Assembly: GCA_039028155.1 (NCBI GenBank)
Contig: JBCCIS010000038.1
Span: forward strand, 1-47,608
Length of the DNA: 47,608 bases
Source: Pseudomonadota bacterium
GTDB lineage: Bacteria > Pseudomonadota > Alphaproteobacteria > SP197
Direction of reading: 5' to 3'
This document shows, piece after piece, positions 26,629 to 34,328 of this stretch. Made by a program: the position numbers and the translations under genes. Each line of letters opens with the position of its first letter. The stretch's first letter is position 1. The notes under the pieces are model-generated. The model was not told the DNA's origin, ran no database searches, and saw nothing but the letters and a program-made list of their open reading frames with translations.

Positions 26629-27185
26629 CCGAGCCACCCCTGTTCGTCGATGTAGCGGTCGGTGCGCCGTTTGACCGCCGCCATGTCGGCGCCGTCGGCG
26701 CGCCAGCCGTCGCGCACCTCGGCCAGTTCGTCAAGGCGTCCGGCCCATTCCGGTCCGAACAGCCGCTCTACATAACGTCGAAGCGATCCGGCCAGACCGG
26801 GCGCGCGGCCGGCGGTCGAGATGGTAAGGGTCAGGTCGCCGCGCCGGACCAGGGCCGGCAGGTGGAAGTCGCAATAGGGTTTGCGGTCCTCGACATTGAC
26901 CAGGACCTTCAGCGCCCGGCAGGCGTCAGCGATCGGCCCCGCGACGGCGTCGCTCAGACCGGCGACAAACACTACGTCGGCCTGGGCGAGGTCGCGGGTT
27001 TCCGGCAGACGCGCCACCAGACGTGCGCCGGCCACGGCCGACAGGGCATCGCCGGTCTTGTCGGAATAGACCGTGATATGGCGCGCGCCTGCGTTTTCGC
27101 AAAACTTGAGCTTGCGCGCCGCCGCCGCGCCACGCCCGACGATCGCGATCTTCAGGCGGGTGACGTCGAGCTGAACGGGTAGCAT
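26625..27185 (-). CDS. Siroheme synthase N-domain (precorrin-2 dehydrogenase/ferrochelatase)
   Basis: 186 residues from ATG 27185, preceded by GGAGGGG; the frame opens slightly further upstream without a better signal. Rossmann start 'LKIAIVGRGAAAARKLKFCE' then 'ADVVFVAGLSD', 'LVNVEDRKPYCDFHLPALVR' and 'LTLTISTAGRAPGLAGSLRR', typical of the CysG N-terminal/MET8 domain that oxidises precorrin-2 and inserts iron to give siroheme, the cofactor of sulfite and nitrite reductase. The methyltransferase half of CysG is absent here and must be elsewhere. First main gene after the SAM-II leader; translation-coupled to cysH. Confidence 0.92.
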   Translation of the reverse strand: MLPVQLDVTRLKIAIVGRGAAAARKLKFCENAGARHITVYSDKTGDALSAVAGARLVARLPETRDLAQADVVFVAGLSDAVAGPIADACRALKVLVNVEDRKPYCDFHLPALVRRGDLTLTISTAGRAPGLAGSLRRYVERLFGPEWAGRLDELAEVRDGWRADGADMAAVKRRTDRYIDEQGWLG

Positions 27186-27186
27186 A

Positions 27187-27267
27187 TCAAGCCCCTCCTG
27201 CACGGCGGACTTGTTCTAAAGACAAGCCAGATTTGGGTGTCTGGGGGCTGGTCAGGGACATCACCAT
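27187..27267 (-). CDS. Possible 26-residue upstream ORF
   Basis: ATG 27267 with GGAG nine bases before it reads 'MVMSLTSPQTPKSGLSLEQV' plus six residues, and its TGA ends one base before the siroheme-synthase ATG (TGATATG). The siroheme-synthase ribosome binding site lies inside its last codons, so translating this peptide could couple to or expose that site. It has no Cys or Met run that would suggest classical amino-acid attenuation. It could also be chance. Confidence 0.35.
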   Translation of the reverse strand: MVMSLTSPQTPKSGLSLEQVRRAGGA

Positions 27268-27339
27268 GGTCGGTCTCCGCAGATCCGAGTTCCTGTTGGC
27301 CGGATCTTCTGCTTGCGGGTCGCCGACGGTGGCGCGGGC

Positions 27340-27372
27340 AAAAAAATGCCGCCCTCTCAAAGTGATGGGCGG
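27340..27372 (-). terminator. Riboswitch expression platform: terminator with competing antiterminator
   Basis: On the minus strand, CCGCCC / GGGCGG forms a 6-bp stem with a 12-base loop followed by CA and seven Ts (27346-27340). An upstream alternative stem, GGTGGGC / GCCCATC (27382-27376 with 27370-27364; one G-U pair), uses part of the terminator's left arm, so the two hairpins exclude each other. They come immediately after the SAM-II aptamer, as expected for transcription attenuation. Confidence 0.75.
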
Positions 27373-27380
27373 TCTGCCCA

Positions 27381-27433
27381 CCGCTTTAGCCGTATTTCTA
27401 GAGCGCCCGCAAGCTGATGATCAAATCGGCGCT
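27381..27433 (-). promoter_or_regulatory. SAM-II riboswitch aptamer
   Basis: Read on the minus strand: P1 left arm AGCGCC (27433-27428), then GATTTGATCATCAGCTTGCG, right arm GGCGCT (27407-27402), then AGAAATACGGCTAAAGCGG. The conserved GATTTGA, CTTGC, AAA and GCTAAAG elements in this order, with a P1 stem closing around the first two and the 3' part free for the H-type pseudoknot, match the SAM-II (metA motif) aptamer of alphaproteobacteria. It should lower expression of the downstream siroheme synthase-cysH-flavoprotein operon when S-adenosylmethionine is abundant. Confidence 0.85.
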
Positions 27434-27442
27434 GTGGGGGAG

Positions 27443-27471
27443 AATATGCGCGGCGATCGGCGGACGCGCAA
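27443..27471 (-). promoter_or_regulatory. Candidate promoter for SAM-II leader
   Basis: Minus strand TTGCGC (27471-27466), 17-base spacer, CATATT (27448-27443). A start site about seven bases further would fall near 27436, just before the riboswitch P1 arm at 27433. Position rather than perfect consensus supports it. Confidence 0.5.
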
Positions 27472-27520
27472 ACGAGAAATGCTAGGGCGATTGATAAGAA
27501 TTTCTAGGGAATAAAGCCAA

Positions 27521-27555
27521 TCGGCCTCCCCGCAACGGATGTGCGGGGAGGCCGA
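27521..27555 (-). terminator. Terminator after aldehyde dehydrogenase
   Basis: Perfect 14-bp stem (TCGGCCTCCCCGCA / TGCGGGGAGGCCGA) with a 7-base loop, 28 bases past the aldehyde dehydrogenase stop, followed on that strand by TTGGCTTTATT. It isolates the riboswitch operon from the gene upstream. Confidence 0.85.
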
Positions 27556-27582
27556 AAGGTTTCGAACGGGAAAGCGCTGGGC

Positions 27583-29016
27583 TTACTGCCAGCCGCTCAC
27601 CGACTTTACTTCCAGGAAGTCCTCGAGGCCCCAAACGCCGCCTTCGCGGCCATTCCCGGACTGGCGGTAGCCGCCAAAGGGAGCACCGGGACCACGTGAA
27701 TGGCCATTGATCTCGACCATGCCGCTGCGCAGCACGCGGGCTGCCCGGTGGGCCCTATCAAGGTCCTGGGTCTGAACATAGTTGGTCAGGCCATAGGCGG
27801 TGTCATTGGCCATCTCGATGGCTTCGTCTTCGCTGTCGAACGGCGTGATGGCGAGAACCGGACCAAAGATCTCCTCGCGCCAGATCGTCATGTTCTGATC
27901 GACATCGGCAAACACGGTCGGCCGCGCGAACCAGCCGCGGTTCAGGCCCTCTGGCCTGCCGGTGCCGCCAGCGACCAGCCGGGCGCCCTCGTCGATGCCC
28001 TTCTGGATCAGACCCTGGATCTTGTCCCACTGCACTTCCGAGACGACGGGGCCGATCTGGCTGCCGTCGACATCGGCGGCCGCGACCTCGGTCTGCTGGG
28101 CGACAGACTGCGCCGTCTCGACCGCCTTGTCGTACATGGAGCGTTCGACCAGCATCCTGGTCGGTGCGTTGCAGGACTGGCCAGAATTGTTGAAGCAATG
28201 GCGTACGCCGCGTGTCACTGCCTTCTCGTCGGCGTCGGCGAAGATGATGTTCGCGCCCTTGCCGCCCAGTTCCAGCGTCACGCGCTTGATCGAATCGGCG
28301 GCGTTCTTGGTGATCAAACGGCCCGCCCGGGTCGATCCTGTGAAGCTGACCATGTCGACATCGGGATGGACGGCGAGCTGCGTGCCGACGCCCGGGCCGT
28401 CGCCATTGACCAGGTTGAAGACGCCGGCGGGAATGTCGGCGGCATCGACCATCTCGGCAAACAGGTAGGACGAGAGCGGCGCCACCTCAGACGGCTTCAA
28501 GACGACCGTGCAGCCGGCGGCAAGCGCCGGTGCGACCTTCAGCACCACCTGGTTCATCGGCCAGTTCCACGGTGTGATCAGCGCGCAGACCCCGATCGGC
28601 TCCATCAGGATGCGGTCGCCGGGCGCGTGGTCGCCCAGCATGCGGTCAAACTGGAAGGTCTTCAGCGTCTCGATCGCGTCTTTCATATGGCCGATGCCGG
28701 CACCGACCTGTGCGCTGCGCGCCAGGGCGATCGGCGCGCCCATCTCCTGGCTGATCGCCTGGGCCATCTCCTCGGCACGATCCTTGTAGGCAGCGAACAA
28801 ACGCTCCAACACGGCCACCCGTTCATCCTTGGGACTTTGCGCCCAAGCGGGCAGGGCGGACTTTGCCGCGGCGACGGCCATGTCCGTATCGGCCTGACCG
28901 CCCAGCGAGATCGTCGCGAACGGTTCCTCGTTAGACGGGTTCAAAACGGTCAGTTCTTCGCCTTCGATCGGCGCTACCCAGGCGCCGTTGATGTAAAACT
29001 GGCGTGCGTCCAGCAT
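27583..29016 (-). CDS. NAD(P)+-dependent aldehyde dehydrogenase
   Basis: 477 residues. Classic ALDH superfamily: 'GVCALITPWNWPMNQVVLKV' (cofactor loop with the Asn), 'VSFTGSTRAGRLI', catalytic Glu in 'VTLELGGKGANIIF', catalytic Cys in 'FNNSGQSCNAPTRMLV', and 'IFGPVLAITPFDSEDEAIEM' near the C terminus. It oxidises an aldehyde to the acid; the 'GQSC' form is common to many broad-range ALDHs, so the substrate is open. Strong AAGGAGAAGG precedes the ATG. Divergent from fpr, with a Fur-like box between. Confidence 0.93.
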   Translation of the reverse strand: MLDARQFYINGAWVAPIEGEELTVLNPSNEEPFATISLGGQADTDMAVAAAKSALPAWAQSPKDERVAVLERLFAAYKDRAEEMAQAISQEMGAPIALARSAQVGAGIGHMKDAIETLKTFQFDRMLGDHAPGDRILMEPIGVCALITPWNWPMNQVVLKVAPALAAGCTVVLKPSEVAPLSSYLFAEMVDAADIPAGVFNLVNGDGPGVGTQLAVHPDVDMVSFTGSTRAGRLITKNAADSIKRVTLELGGKGANIIFADADEKAVTRGVRHCFNNSGQSCNAPTRMLVERSMYDKAVETAQSVAQQTEVAAADVDGSQIGPVVSEVQWDKIQGLIQKGIDEGARLVAGGTGRPEGLNRGWFARPTVFADVDQNMTIWREEIFGPVLAITPFDSEDEAIEMANDTAYGLTNYVQTQDLDRAHRAARVLRSGMVEINGHSRGPGAPFGGYRQSGNGREGGVWGLEDFLEVKSVSGWQ

Positions 29017-29127
29017 ATCCTTCTCCTTTGACGGTGTGTTCCCTCAGGTGATCCCAACGCCTCGGGGTCGCGAGTTGTCGACTCGAGATAGCCCCACGAA
29101 ACGGCCGAAAAAGAGAGTCTATGTAAT

Positions 29128-29146
29128 GCGAATGATTATTATTTGC
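29128..29146. promoter_or_regulatory. Fur-like operator between aldehyde dehydrogenase and fpr
   Basis: GCGAATGATTATTATTTGC is a 19-base near-palindrome in which 14 of 18 paired positions match its own reverse complement, close to the classic Fur box and to alphaproteobacterial Fur/Mur sites. It sits 112 bases before the ALDH start and 111 before fpr, in an AT-rich patch. Iron control of fpr, and perhaps ALDH, is an inference. Confidence 0.5.
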
Positions 29147-29256
29147 AATACGCTACGGTGCGCTATAGAACGCCTGCGCGATTGAGTCTGAGACTGCCGT
29201 CGCCCGCAGACTCCACGCCCGAATGTGACCGATCCGGACTGTGAGGAGCCTGTTGC

Positions 29257-30051
29257 GTGAGTATCGAAGACCTGACCCTGCCCAAGTCGGTCACGCAGGA
29301 ACGCGTTGAGACCGTCCACCATTGGACCGACGAACTTTTCTCGCTCCGCGTCTCGCGGCCGGTCAGCTTCCGCTTCCGGTCCGGCGAATTCGTCATGCTG
29401 GGCCTGATCATCGACGGGCGACCGCTTCTGCGCGCGTATTCCATCGCCAGCCCGTCATGGGATGACGGCCTCGACTTCTATTCGATCAAGGTGCCGGACG
29501 GACCGCTCACATCCCACCTGTGTCATGTCAGACCGGGCGACGACGTTCTGCTGGGGCGCAAGCCGACGGGCACGCTCGTGCTCGACGCGCTCAAGCCTGG
29601 CGGCCGTCTATTCCTGTTCTCCACTGGAACGGGTATAGCGCCTTTCGCCAGCCTTATCCGCGACCCCGAAACCTACGATATGTTCGAGCACGTCGTGCTG
29701 ACGCATACATGCCGCAACGTGGCGGATCTTCAGTACGGTACGGATCTGATTGAGAGCTTGGTCCATGATCCGCTGATCGGCGACGTCGTGCAGGGAAGGC
29801 TCACCTACTATCCCAGCGTAACCCGCGAGGACCACGTTCATCGTGGCCGCATCACCGACCTGATCGAAAGTGGCAGGTTTTTCGAGGATATCGGCATGGA
29901 CGGGCTCGATTGCGCCAGCGACCGGGTGATGATCTGCGGTTCCATGGCCATGATCTCGGACACGCGGGCCTTGGTCGAGGCCGCGGGTCTGAAAGAAGGC
30001 TCCAACGCGGCGCCGGGCGACTACGTGGTTGAAAAGGCCTTCGCGGACTGA
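29257..30051 (+). CDS. fpr: Ferredoxin/flavodoxin-NADP+ reductase
   Basis: 264 residues from a GTG start with GAGGAGCC upstream. Plant-type FNR fold of the bacterial subclass: FAD-binding 'RAYSIASPSWD' (RxYS), NADP-binding 'STGTGIAPFASLIRDP', and 'CGSMAMI' in the third motif. The C-terminal 'YVVEKAFAD' is the extended tail seen in Rhodobacter-type Fpr enzymes. It passes electrons between NADPH and ferredoxin or flavodoxin and aids oxidative stress defence and Fe-S or sulfite-reducing pathways. The adjacent repeat begins at the last base of its stop codon. Confidence 0.92.
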   Translation: MSIEDLTLPKSVTQERVETVHHWTDELFSLRVSRPVSFRFRSGEFVMLGLIIDGRPLLRAYSIASPSWDDGLDFYSIKVPDGPLTSHLCHVRPGDDVLLGRKPTGTLVLDALKPGGRLFLFSTGTGIAPFASLIRDPETYDMFEHVVLTHTCRNVADLQYGTDLIESLVHDPLIGDVVQGRLTYYPSVTREDHVHRGRITDLIESGRFFEDIGMDGLDCASDRVMICGSMAMISDTRALVEAAGLKEGSNAAPGDYVVEKAFAD

Positions 30052-30189
30052 GAGCGGGTCATGATTAGGTGGAACCGTCTGTCGGCTCCACCTAACCCTG
30101 TGAATCCGCTCTCTATCTATGAATAGAGCAGATTCACCTGCCTTGACGGAGCCGCGATGCGATTCCATCAAAACAGGATCTGCTCTAAC
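30051..30189 (+). repeat. ~140-bp structured intergenic repeat, copy A
   Basis: Nearly the same sequence recurs inverted at 46411-46550. The module order is a hairpin around AGGTGGAACCG / CGGCTCCACCT, then GTGAATCCGCTCT paired (one mismatch) with AGAGCAGATTCAC, then a long hairpin framed by AGAGCAGAT / ATCTGCTCT. The first stem differs from copy B by paired changes (TTAGG..CCTAA here, TCAGG..CCTGA there). It starts at the fpr stop codon and precedes the DUF1989 gene. Confidence 0.85.
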
Positions 30190-30303
30190 AGCAACCGACT
30201 TCCAATTTTTACTGACTATCGTGGGCCGTGCCGCCTCGGTTGCGGCGATGCGGTCTTGCGCAGTAAGCTCGTCGCCGCGACCCCCCGGACGACAAACTGC
30301 TGG

Positions 30304-32667
30304 ATGATGACTATGGCCTTGGCCGAATCCCAGACCAGCCCAGTCCGGCCGCGACTTTTGTTGCCGGGTCTGGCCCGTTCAAAGCCGGGACAAGAACAGT
30401 ACCGCGTCGCCGGGGGCGGCTCGGTGACGGTGCCGGTGTTCGCTGGCGACCAGATTCACATCATGGATCCTGAAGGCCGTCAGGCCTGCGAAGTCGTCGC
30501 CGTCACCGCTGACGGCCGCGAGGCGCCCGGCCTGTTGGGCGCTGACGATGGCGGGCCCGGCCACGGCTTGCGACAGATGGTCAAAGCCGGCGGCGCCAAC
30601 GGGGCCGATCTGCTGGCGGCGCTCGAAAAGCGTGGCCTTGACCTTGCGTTTGATCGCGCCATTCACTGTTTCGGCGCGGAGACGCCAGCATTCGAAACGG
30701 TCGCGTTCACGGTCGACGACGACGGTCTCGTCATTGTTGCCGCACCGGGCGAAGACATGGCGGTCGATGCGCACGATCCGGCGACGGCGCTTGAGCTGAC
30801 GATTCAGCGGGCCGATCCCAAACGGGCGGCCGAAGCCACGTTGCCCGACCCGCTTGCCGATGTGCGTCACGAGCACCGGATCCTCGCCGGCACCGCGCAC
30901 GCCTTTGAAGTGCGCGCGGGCGAGTTCATCCAGATCATGGATATCGAGGGGCGCGAGTGTTCGGACTTTCAGGCTTTCGCGACCCGCCAACTCGACAAGG
31001 GTATCGAGCGCGACATCGATCCGACCGCGACGCGCACGCTGATGGGCGCCATCTATCCGGGTCCGGGCCTGTTCTCGAAGTTCTACGACACCGACCTCGA
31101 GCCCAAGCTGGAGCTGATCCAGGACATGGTCGGACGCCACGACACGTTCGGCTTCGCCTGCACGGCGAAGTACTACGACGACAACGGCTATCCCGGTCAC
31201 GTCAACTGCACGGAGAGTTTCAACAACGCGCTGGCGCCCTACGGTATCGCGCCGCGCGGTGGTTGGCAGGCTATCAACTTCTTCTACAACACCAACATCG
31301 ACGACAACCACCAGCTCTATCTGGACGATCCGTGGTCCAGGCCCGGCGACCATGTCATCGTGCGCGCGCTGGAAGACATGGTCTGTATCGCCTCGGCCTG
31401 CCCCGACGACATTACCGCTGCCAACGGCTGGAACCCGACCGACATCATGGCCCGGGTCTACGCCCCCGAGAACGTTTTCAAGAAAGCGATCGCCTTCCGC
31501 ATGACGCCCGACGCCGAACCCGAAATGACTAAGGAAACCGCGTTCCACGCACGCACGTCCGAACTGACCCGCAACATCACCGAATACAACGGCTATTGGT
31601 TGCCGACCCACTACAACAACCACGGCAAGGTCGATGAGTATTGGGCTTGCCGTGAGGGCGTGGTGGCGCTTGACCTTAGCCCCTTGCGCAAGTTCGAGGT
31701 GACCGGTCCCGACGCCGAGGAACTGATGCAGCGCACCCTGACGCGCAATGTCAGGAAGCTGGCCGAAGGCGAAGTCGTCTATTCAGCCATGTGTTACGAA
31801 CACGGCGGCATGATCGACGACGGCACGCTGTTCCGCATGTCCGACACCAACTTCCGCTGGGTCGGCGGCAGCGACTATGGCGGCAAATGGCTGCGCGAGA
31901 AGGCGGTCGAATGGGGCCTGCGCGCCTGGGTTAAGTCGTCGACCGACGAGCTCCATAACTTCGCCGTCCAGGGACCGAAGAGCCGCGATCTCCTCCGCGA
32001 CGTCATCTGGACGCCGCCGACGCAGCCGTCGATGGACGAGATCGCGTGGTTCCGCTTCGCGATCGGACGGATCGGCGGCCACAACGGCGTGCCGGTCGTC
32101 GTGTCGCGCACCGGCTATACCGGCGAGTTGGGTTATGAAGTCTGGTGCCATCCCAAGCACGGGACCGAGGTCTGGGATGCCGTGTGGCAGGCGGGCGAAC
32201 CCCATGGCCTGACACCGCTCGGGCTCGACGCCCTCGACATGCTGCGCATCGAGTCCGGTCTGATCTTCGCGGGCTACGAGTTCGACGATCAGACCGATCC
32301 GTTCGAAGCCGGCATCGGTTTCACCGTCGCGCTGAAACACGGCGAGGACTTCGTCGGCCGCGACGCGCTGGTCCGGCGCAAGGAAAACCCGCAGAAGAAA
32401 CTTGTCGGTCTGGAGCTCGAAGGTGGCGAAGCCGCCGGCCATGGCGACTGCGTTCACATCGGCCGCCCGCAGATCGGCGTTGTCACATCCGGCATGAAAT
32501 CGCCCATATTGAAGAAGAACATCGCCTTGGCCCGGTTGGACGTGGCGCATGCTGAGCCCGGCACCGAGGTCGAGGTCGGAAAGCTCGACGGCCATCAAAA
32601 GCGTATTCCAGCGACCGTCGTTCCCTTCCCATTCTATGATCCCAAAAAGGAACGGCCGCGGTCATAA
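30304..32667 (+). CDS. DUF1989-aminomethyltransferase (GcvT-like) fusion
   Basis: 787 residues from ATG 30304 (ATGs at 30307 and 30313 are also in frame; no strong ribosome binding site). Residues ~25-175 hold one DUF1989/urea-carboxylase-associated-like segment ('VPVFAGDQIHIMDPEGRQAC'); ~188-400 a full second one ('VRAGEFIQIMDIEGRECSDF', 'HVNCTESFNNALAPYGI'); ~410 to the end a GcvT-type aminomethyltransferase ('EVTGPDAEELMQRTLTRNVR', 'VVVSRTGYTGELGYEVW'). GcvT folds move methylene groups from methylamines to tetrahydrofolate, as in glycine cleavage and dimethylglycine or sarcosine oxidation. The nearby glycine betaine transporter suggests demethylation of a related compound, which is inference. 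Confidence 0.85.
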   Translation: MMTMALAESQTSPVRPRLLLPGLARSKPGQEQYRVAGGGSVTVPVFAGDQIHIMDPEGRQACEVVAVTADGREAPGLLGADDGGPGHGLRQMVKAGGANGADLLAALEKRGLDLAFDRAIHCFGAETPAFETVAFTVDDDGLVIVAAPGEDMAVDAHDPATALELTIQRADPKRAAEATLPDPLADVRHEHRILAGTAHAFEVRAGEFIQIMDIEGRECSDFQAFATRQLDKGIERDIDPTATRTLMGAIYPGPGLFSKFYDTDLEPKLELIQDMVGRHDTFGFACTAKYYDDNGYPGHVNCTESFNNALAPYGIAPRGGWQAINFFYNTNIDDNHQLYLDDPWSRPGDHVIVRALEDMVCIASACPDDITAANGWNPTDIMARVYAPENVFKKAIAFRMTPDAEPEMTKETAFHARTSELTRNITEYNGYWLPTHYNNHGKVDEYWACREGVVALDLSPLRKFEVTGPDAEELMQRTLTRNVRKLAEGEVVYSAMCYEHGGMIDDGTLFRMSDTNFRWVGGSDYGGKWLREKAVEWGLRAWVKSSTDELHNFAVQGPKSRDLLRDVIWTPPTQPSMDEIAWFRFAIGRIGGHNGVPVVVSRTGYTGELGYEVWCHPKHGTEVWDAVWQAGEPHGLTPLGLDALDMLRIESGLIFAGYEFDDQTDPFEAGIGFTVALKHGEDFVGRDALVRRKENPQKKLVGLELEGGEAAGHGDCVHIGRPQIGVVTSGMKSPILKKNIALARLDVAHAEPGTEVEVGKLDGHQKRIPATVVPFPFYDPKKERPRS

Positions 32668-32699
32668 TGCATCACCCCATTCATCGAGGAGGAAAAAGC

Positions 32700-32837
32700 A
32701 TGAAGGGTATTCTGTCGTTGTTGGCGATTATCGGTTTCGCGCTTGGCATCACCGCTTGCAACACGGTCGAGGGCGCCGGCAAGGATGTCGAGGATTCCGG
32801 CGAGTGGATTCAGGATCAGGCGGAAGACGATTCGTAA
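32700..32837 (+). CDS. Entericidin-like small lipoprotein
   Basis: 45 residues with a very good ribosome binding site (AGGAGGAAAAAGC before the ATG). A signal peptide ends in a lipobox ('GITACNT', lipidated Cys20), then 'VEGAGKDVEDSGEWIQDQAE', the conserved short helix of entericidin A/B-type lipoproteins. These envelope peptides are linked to toxin-antitoxin-like and stress functions in enterics; their role in alphaproteobacteria is unclear. It follows the DUF1989 gene and ends at a bidirectional terminator. Confidence 0.8.
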   Translation: MKGILSLLAIIGFALGITACNTVEGAGKDVEDSGEWIQDQAEDDS

Positions 32838-32865
32838 ACTGCCGCTAGTCATCTGAACAAAAAAT

Positions 32866-32901
32866 GGGCCGGCGCCTGGTAAGGCGCCGGCCCGTTTCTT
32901 T
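32866..32901. terminator. Bidirectional terminator
   Basis: Perfect 11-bp stem GGGCCGGCGCC / GGCGCCGGCCC with a 6-base loop. On the plus strand GTTTCTTT follows; on the minus strand the A-rich run before it (AACAAAAAAT) gives a T-tract. It serves both the entericidin gene and the converging acyl-CoA dehydrogenase. Confidence 0.9.
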
Positions 32902-32921
32902 AAGTGCGGATGAAGCGGTCG

Positions 32922-34328
32922 CTACTCGGCCGCTTCGGCCCCTGCCTCGCTCATCAGGCGTTCGGCCAAGGCGCGTTTTTGCGCGGCGTCCATCTTCTTT
33001 ACCTCGTTGTCGATGGCGCGTTCGTTGATCGCCTGGTTCCAGTAGTCCAGCGAGTCGAAGCCGAGCAACGCGTACTTGCCGACGAACTGGCGCAGCACCT
33101 CGTTGGTCGGGCCCATGACCCAGCCGGCCTTGGCGTCGCGCAACAAGCGCTCCATGCCGAGAGAGGCCTTGTAGGCCGAACCGCCGCAGGCGTGCAGCAT
33201 CTTGTCGGAGACCTCATGCACGTTCTTCGCGGCCTGGAACTTAATCTGCCACATCCACGGCAGAAGGTCGGAACGCGGCAGGTTCAGCTGGTCGCCTTTG
33301 TGGATCGACCAATCGCAGTTGTTTGTCACGTCGTCCAATGCACGCGCCATGCTGTAGACGAACATGCGGGCGGCATTGGTGCCGATGATCGCTTCGCCGA
33401 CATAGTCCTGGATGGTCGGGTAGTCGCAAACCCGCAAACCCACATCAACGTGCTTCTTGCGCGTCGTATGCTGCTTGGTCAAATCGATCATCGCCATGGC
33501 GATCCCGTTCCAGGCGCTGGACGAATTGATCAGGAAGAACGGATCGACCGACTCGTCGTTCGAATAGGCGCCGTCGCCCTTCGGTCCGACCATGCGGTCG
33601 GCGGGGATCTCGATGTTGTCGACCAGGAGCGCGCCCGACTGGTTGCCGCGCATGCCCATGCCGTCCCAACCGGCGACATCGGCGTCGACTTCGTCGGCCA
33701 GGATCAGCCAGCAGGATAGGTCCGAATAATCGCCACCGAAATCCGGGCTGGTCGTCTGTACGATGTACCAGTCGGCGAAGCCGCCGGACGTCGTCCAGGA
33801 CGACTTCTTCAGCACCTTCCAGCCGTTATCGGTCTTCTCGGCGCCGGATGAGACGGGATACCAGAAGTGAGAGCCGGTCTCCGGGTCCGAATAGGACAGC
33901 GTGCCGATCAGAACGTCCTTGTCGATTCGCGACAGGATGTCTTTGATCGTGTCGTTGTCGTGGTGACGCAGGCAGGCTGCCGACACAGCGCCATAGTGCA
34001 TAGTCAGGCACATTGCCGTCGACGGGCAGCCGTAGCGCGCGACCGTCTCGACGACCATGGCCGACGCGACGTGGCTTTCGCCCATGCCGCCCAACTCCTT
34101 CGGCACCAGCAGTCCCAGCGCGCCGATCGAGGCCAGGGCCTCGAAGTTCTTGCGCGGGAAGGTAAACGTCTTGTCGGAATCAACGGCGTTGTCGCGCAGC
34201 GTCGATGCGCTCAACGCGATGATTTTTTCCTGCAGTTCCTTCTGCGCGTCGGTCAGCAAAAACTGCGGATCGAATTCGTAGCCGAGGCCCTGGAATTCTT
34301 CCGAGCCCCACATTTTGGTATCGCTCAT
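32922..34328 (-). CDS. Acyl-CoA dehydrogenase family flavoprotein
   Basis: 468 residues from ATG 34328 (GGTGGGA upstream); the open frame before it lacks a start signal. N-terminal helices with 'GLLVPKELGGMGESHVASAM', the FAD-contacting middle segment ('GTLSYSDPETGSHFW', 'WTTSGGFADWYIVQTTS'), and a C-terminal helical domain ('VMGPTNEVLRQFVGKYALLG'). The family oxidises acyl-CoA or, in some branches, amines, nitroalkanes or sulfur compounds. The catalytic base is not identifiable by eye, so the substrate is uncertain. Divergent from livK by 414 bases. Confidence 0.85.
   Translation of the reverse strand: MSDTKMWGSEEFQGLGYEFDPQFLLTDAQKELQEKIIALSASTLRDNAVDSDKTFTFPRKNFEALASIGALGLLVPKELGGMGESHVASAMVVETVARYGCPSTAMCLTMHYGAVSAACLRHHDNDTIKDILSRIDKDVLIGTLSYSDPETGSHFWYPVSSGAEKTDNGWKVLKKSSWTTSGGFADWYIVQTTSPDFGGDYSDLSCWLILADEVDADVAGWDGMGMRGNQSGALLVDNIEIPADRMVGPKGDGAYSNDESVDPFFLINSSSAWNGIAMAMIDLTKQHTTRKKHVDVGLRVCDYPTIQDYVGEAIIGTNAARMFVYSMARALDDVTNNCDWSIHKGDQLNLPRSDLLPWMWQIKFQAAKNVHEVSDKMLHACGGSAYKASLGMERLLRDAKAGWVMGPTNEVLRQFVGKYALLGFDSLDYWNQAINERAIDNEVKKMDAAQKRALAERLMSEAGAEAAE

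Noticed and set aside
30119-30307. Short frames across both repeat copies with similar peptides (MNRADSPAL...)
   Set aside because: The similarity comes from the DNA repeat; no ribosome binding site, and the pairing structure explains the conservation.
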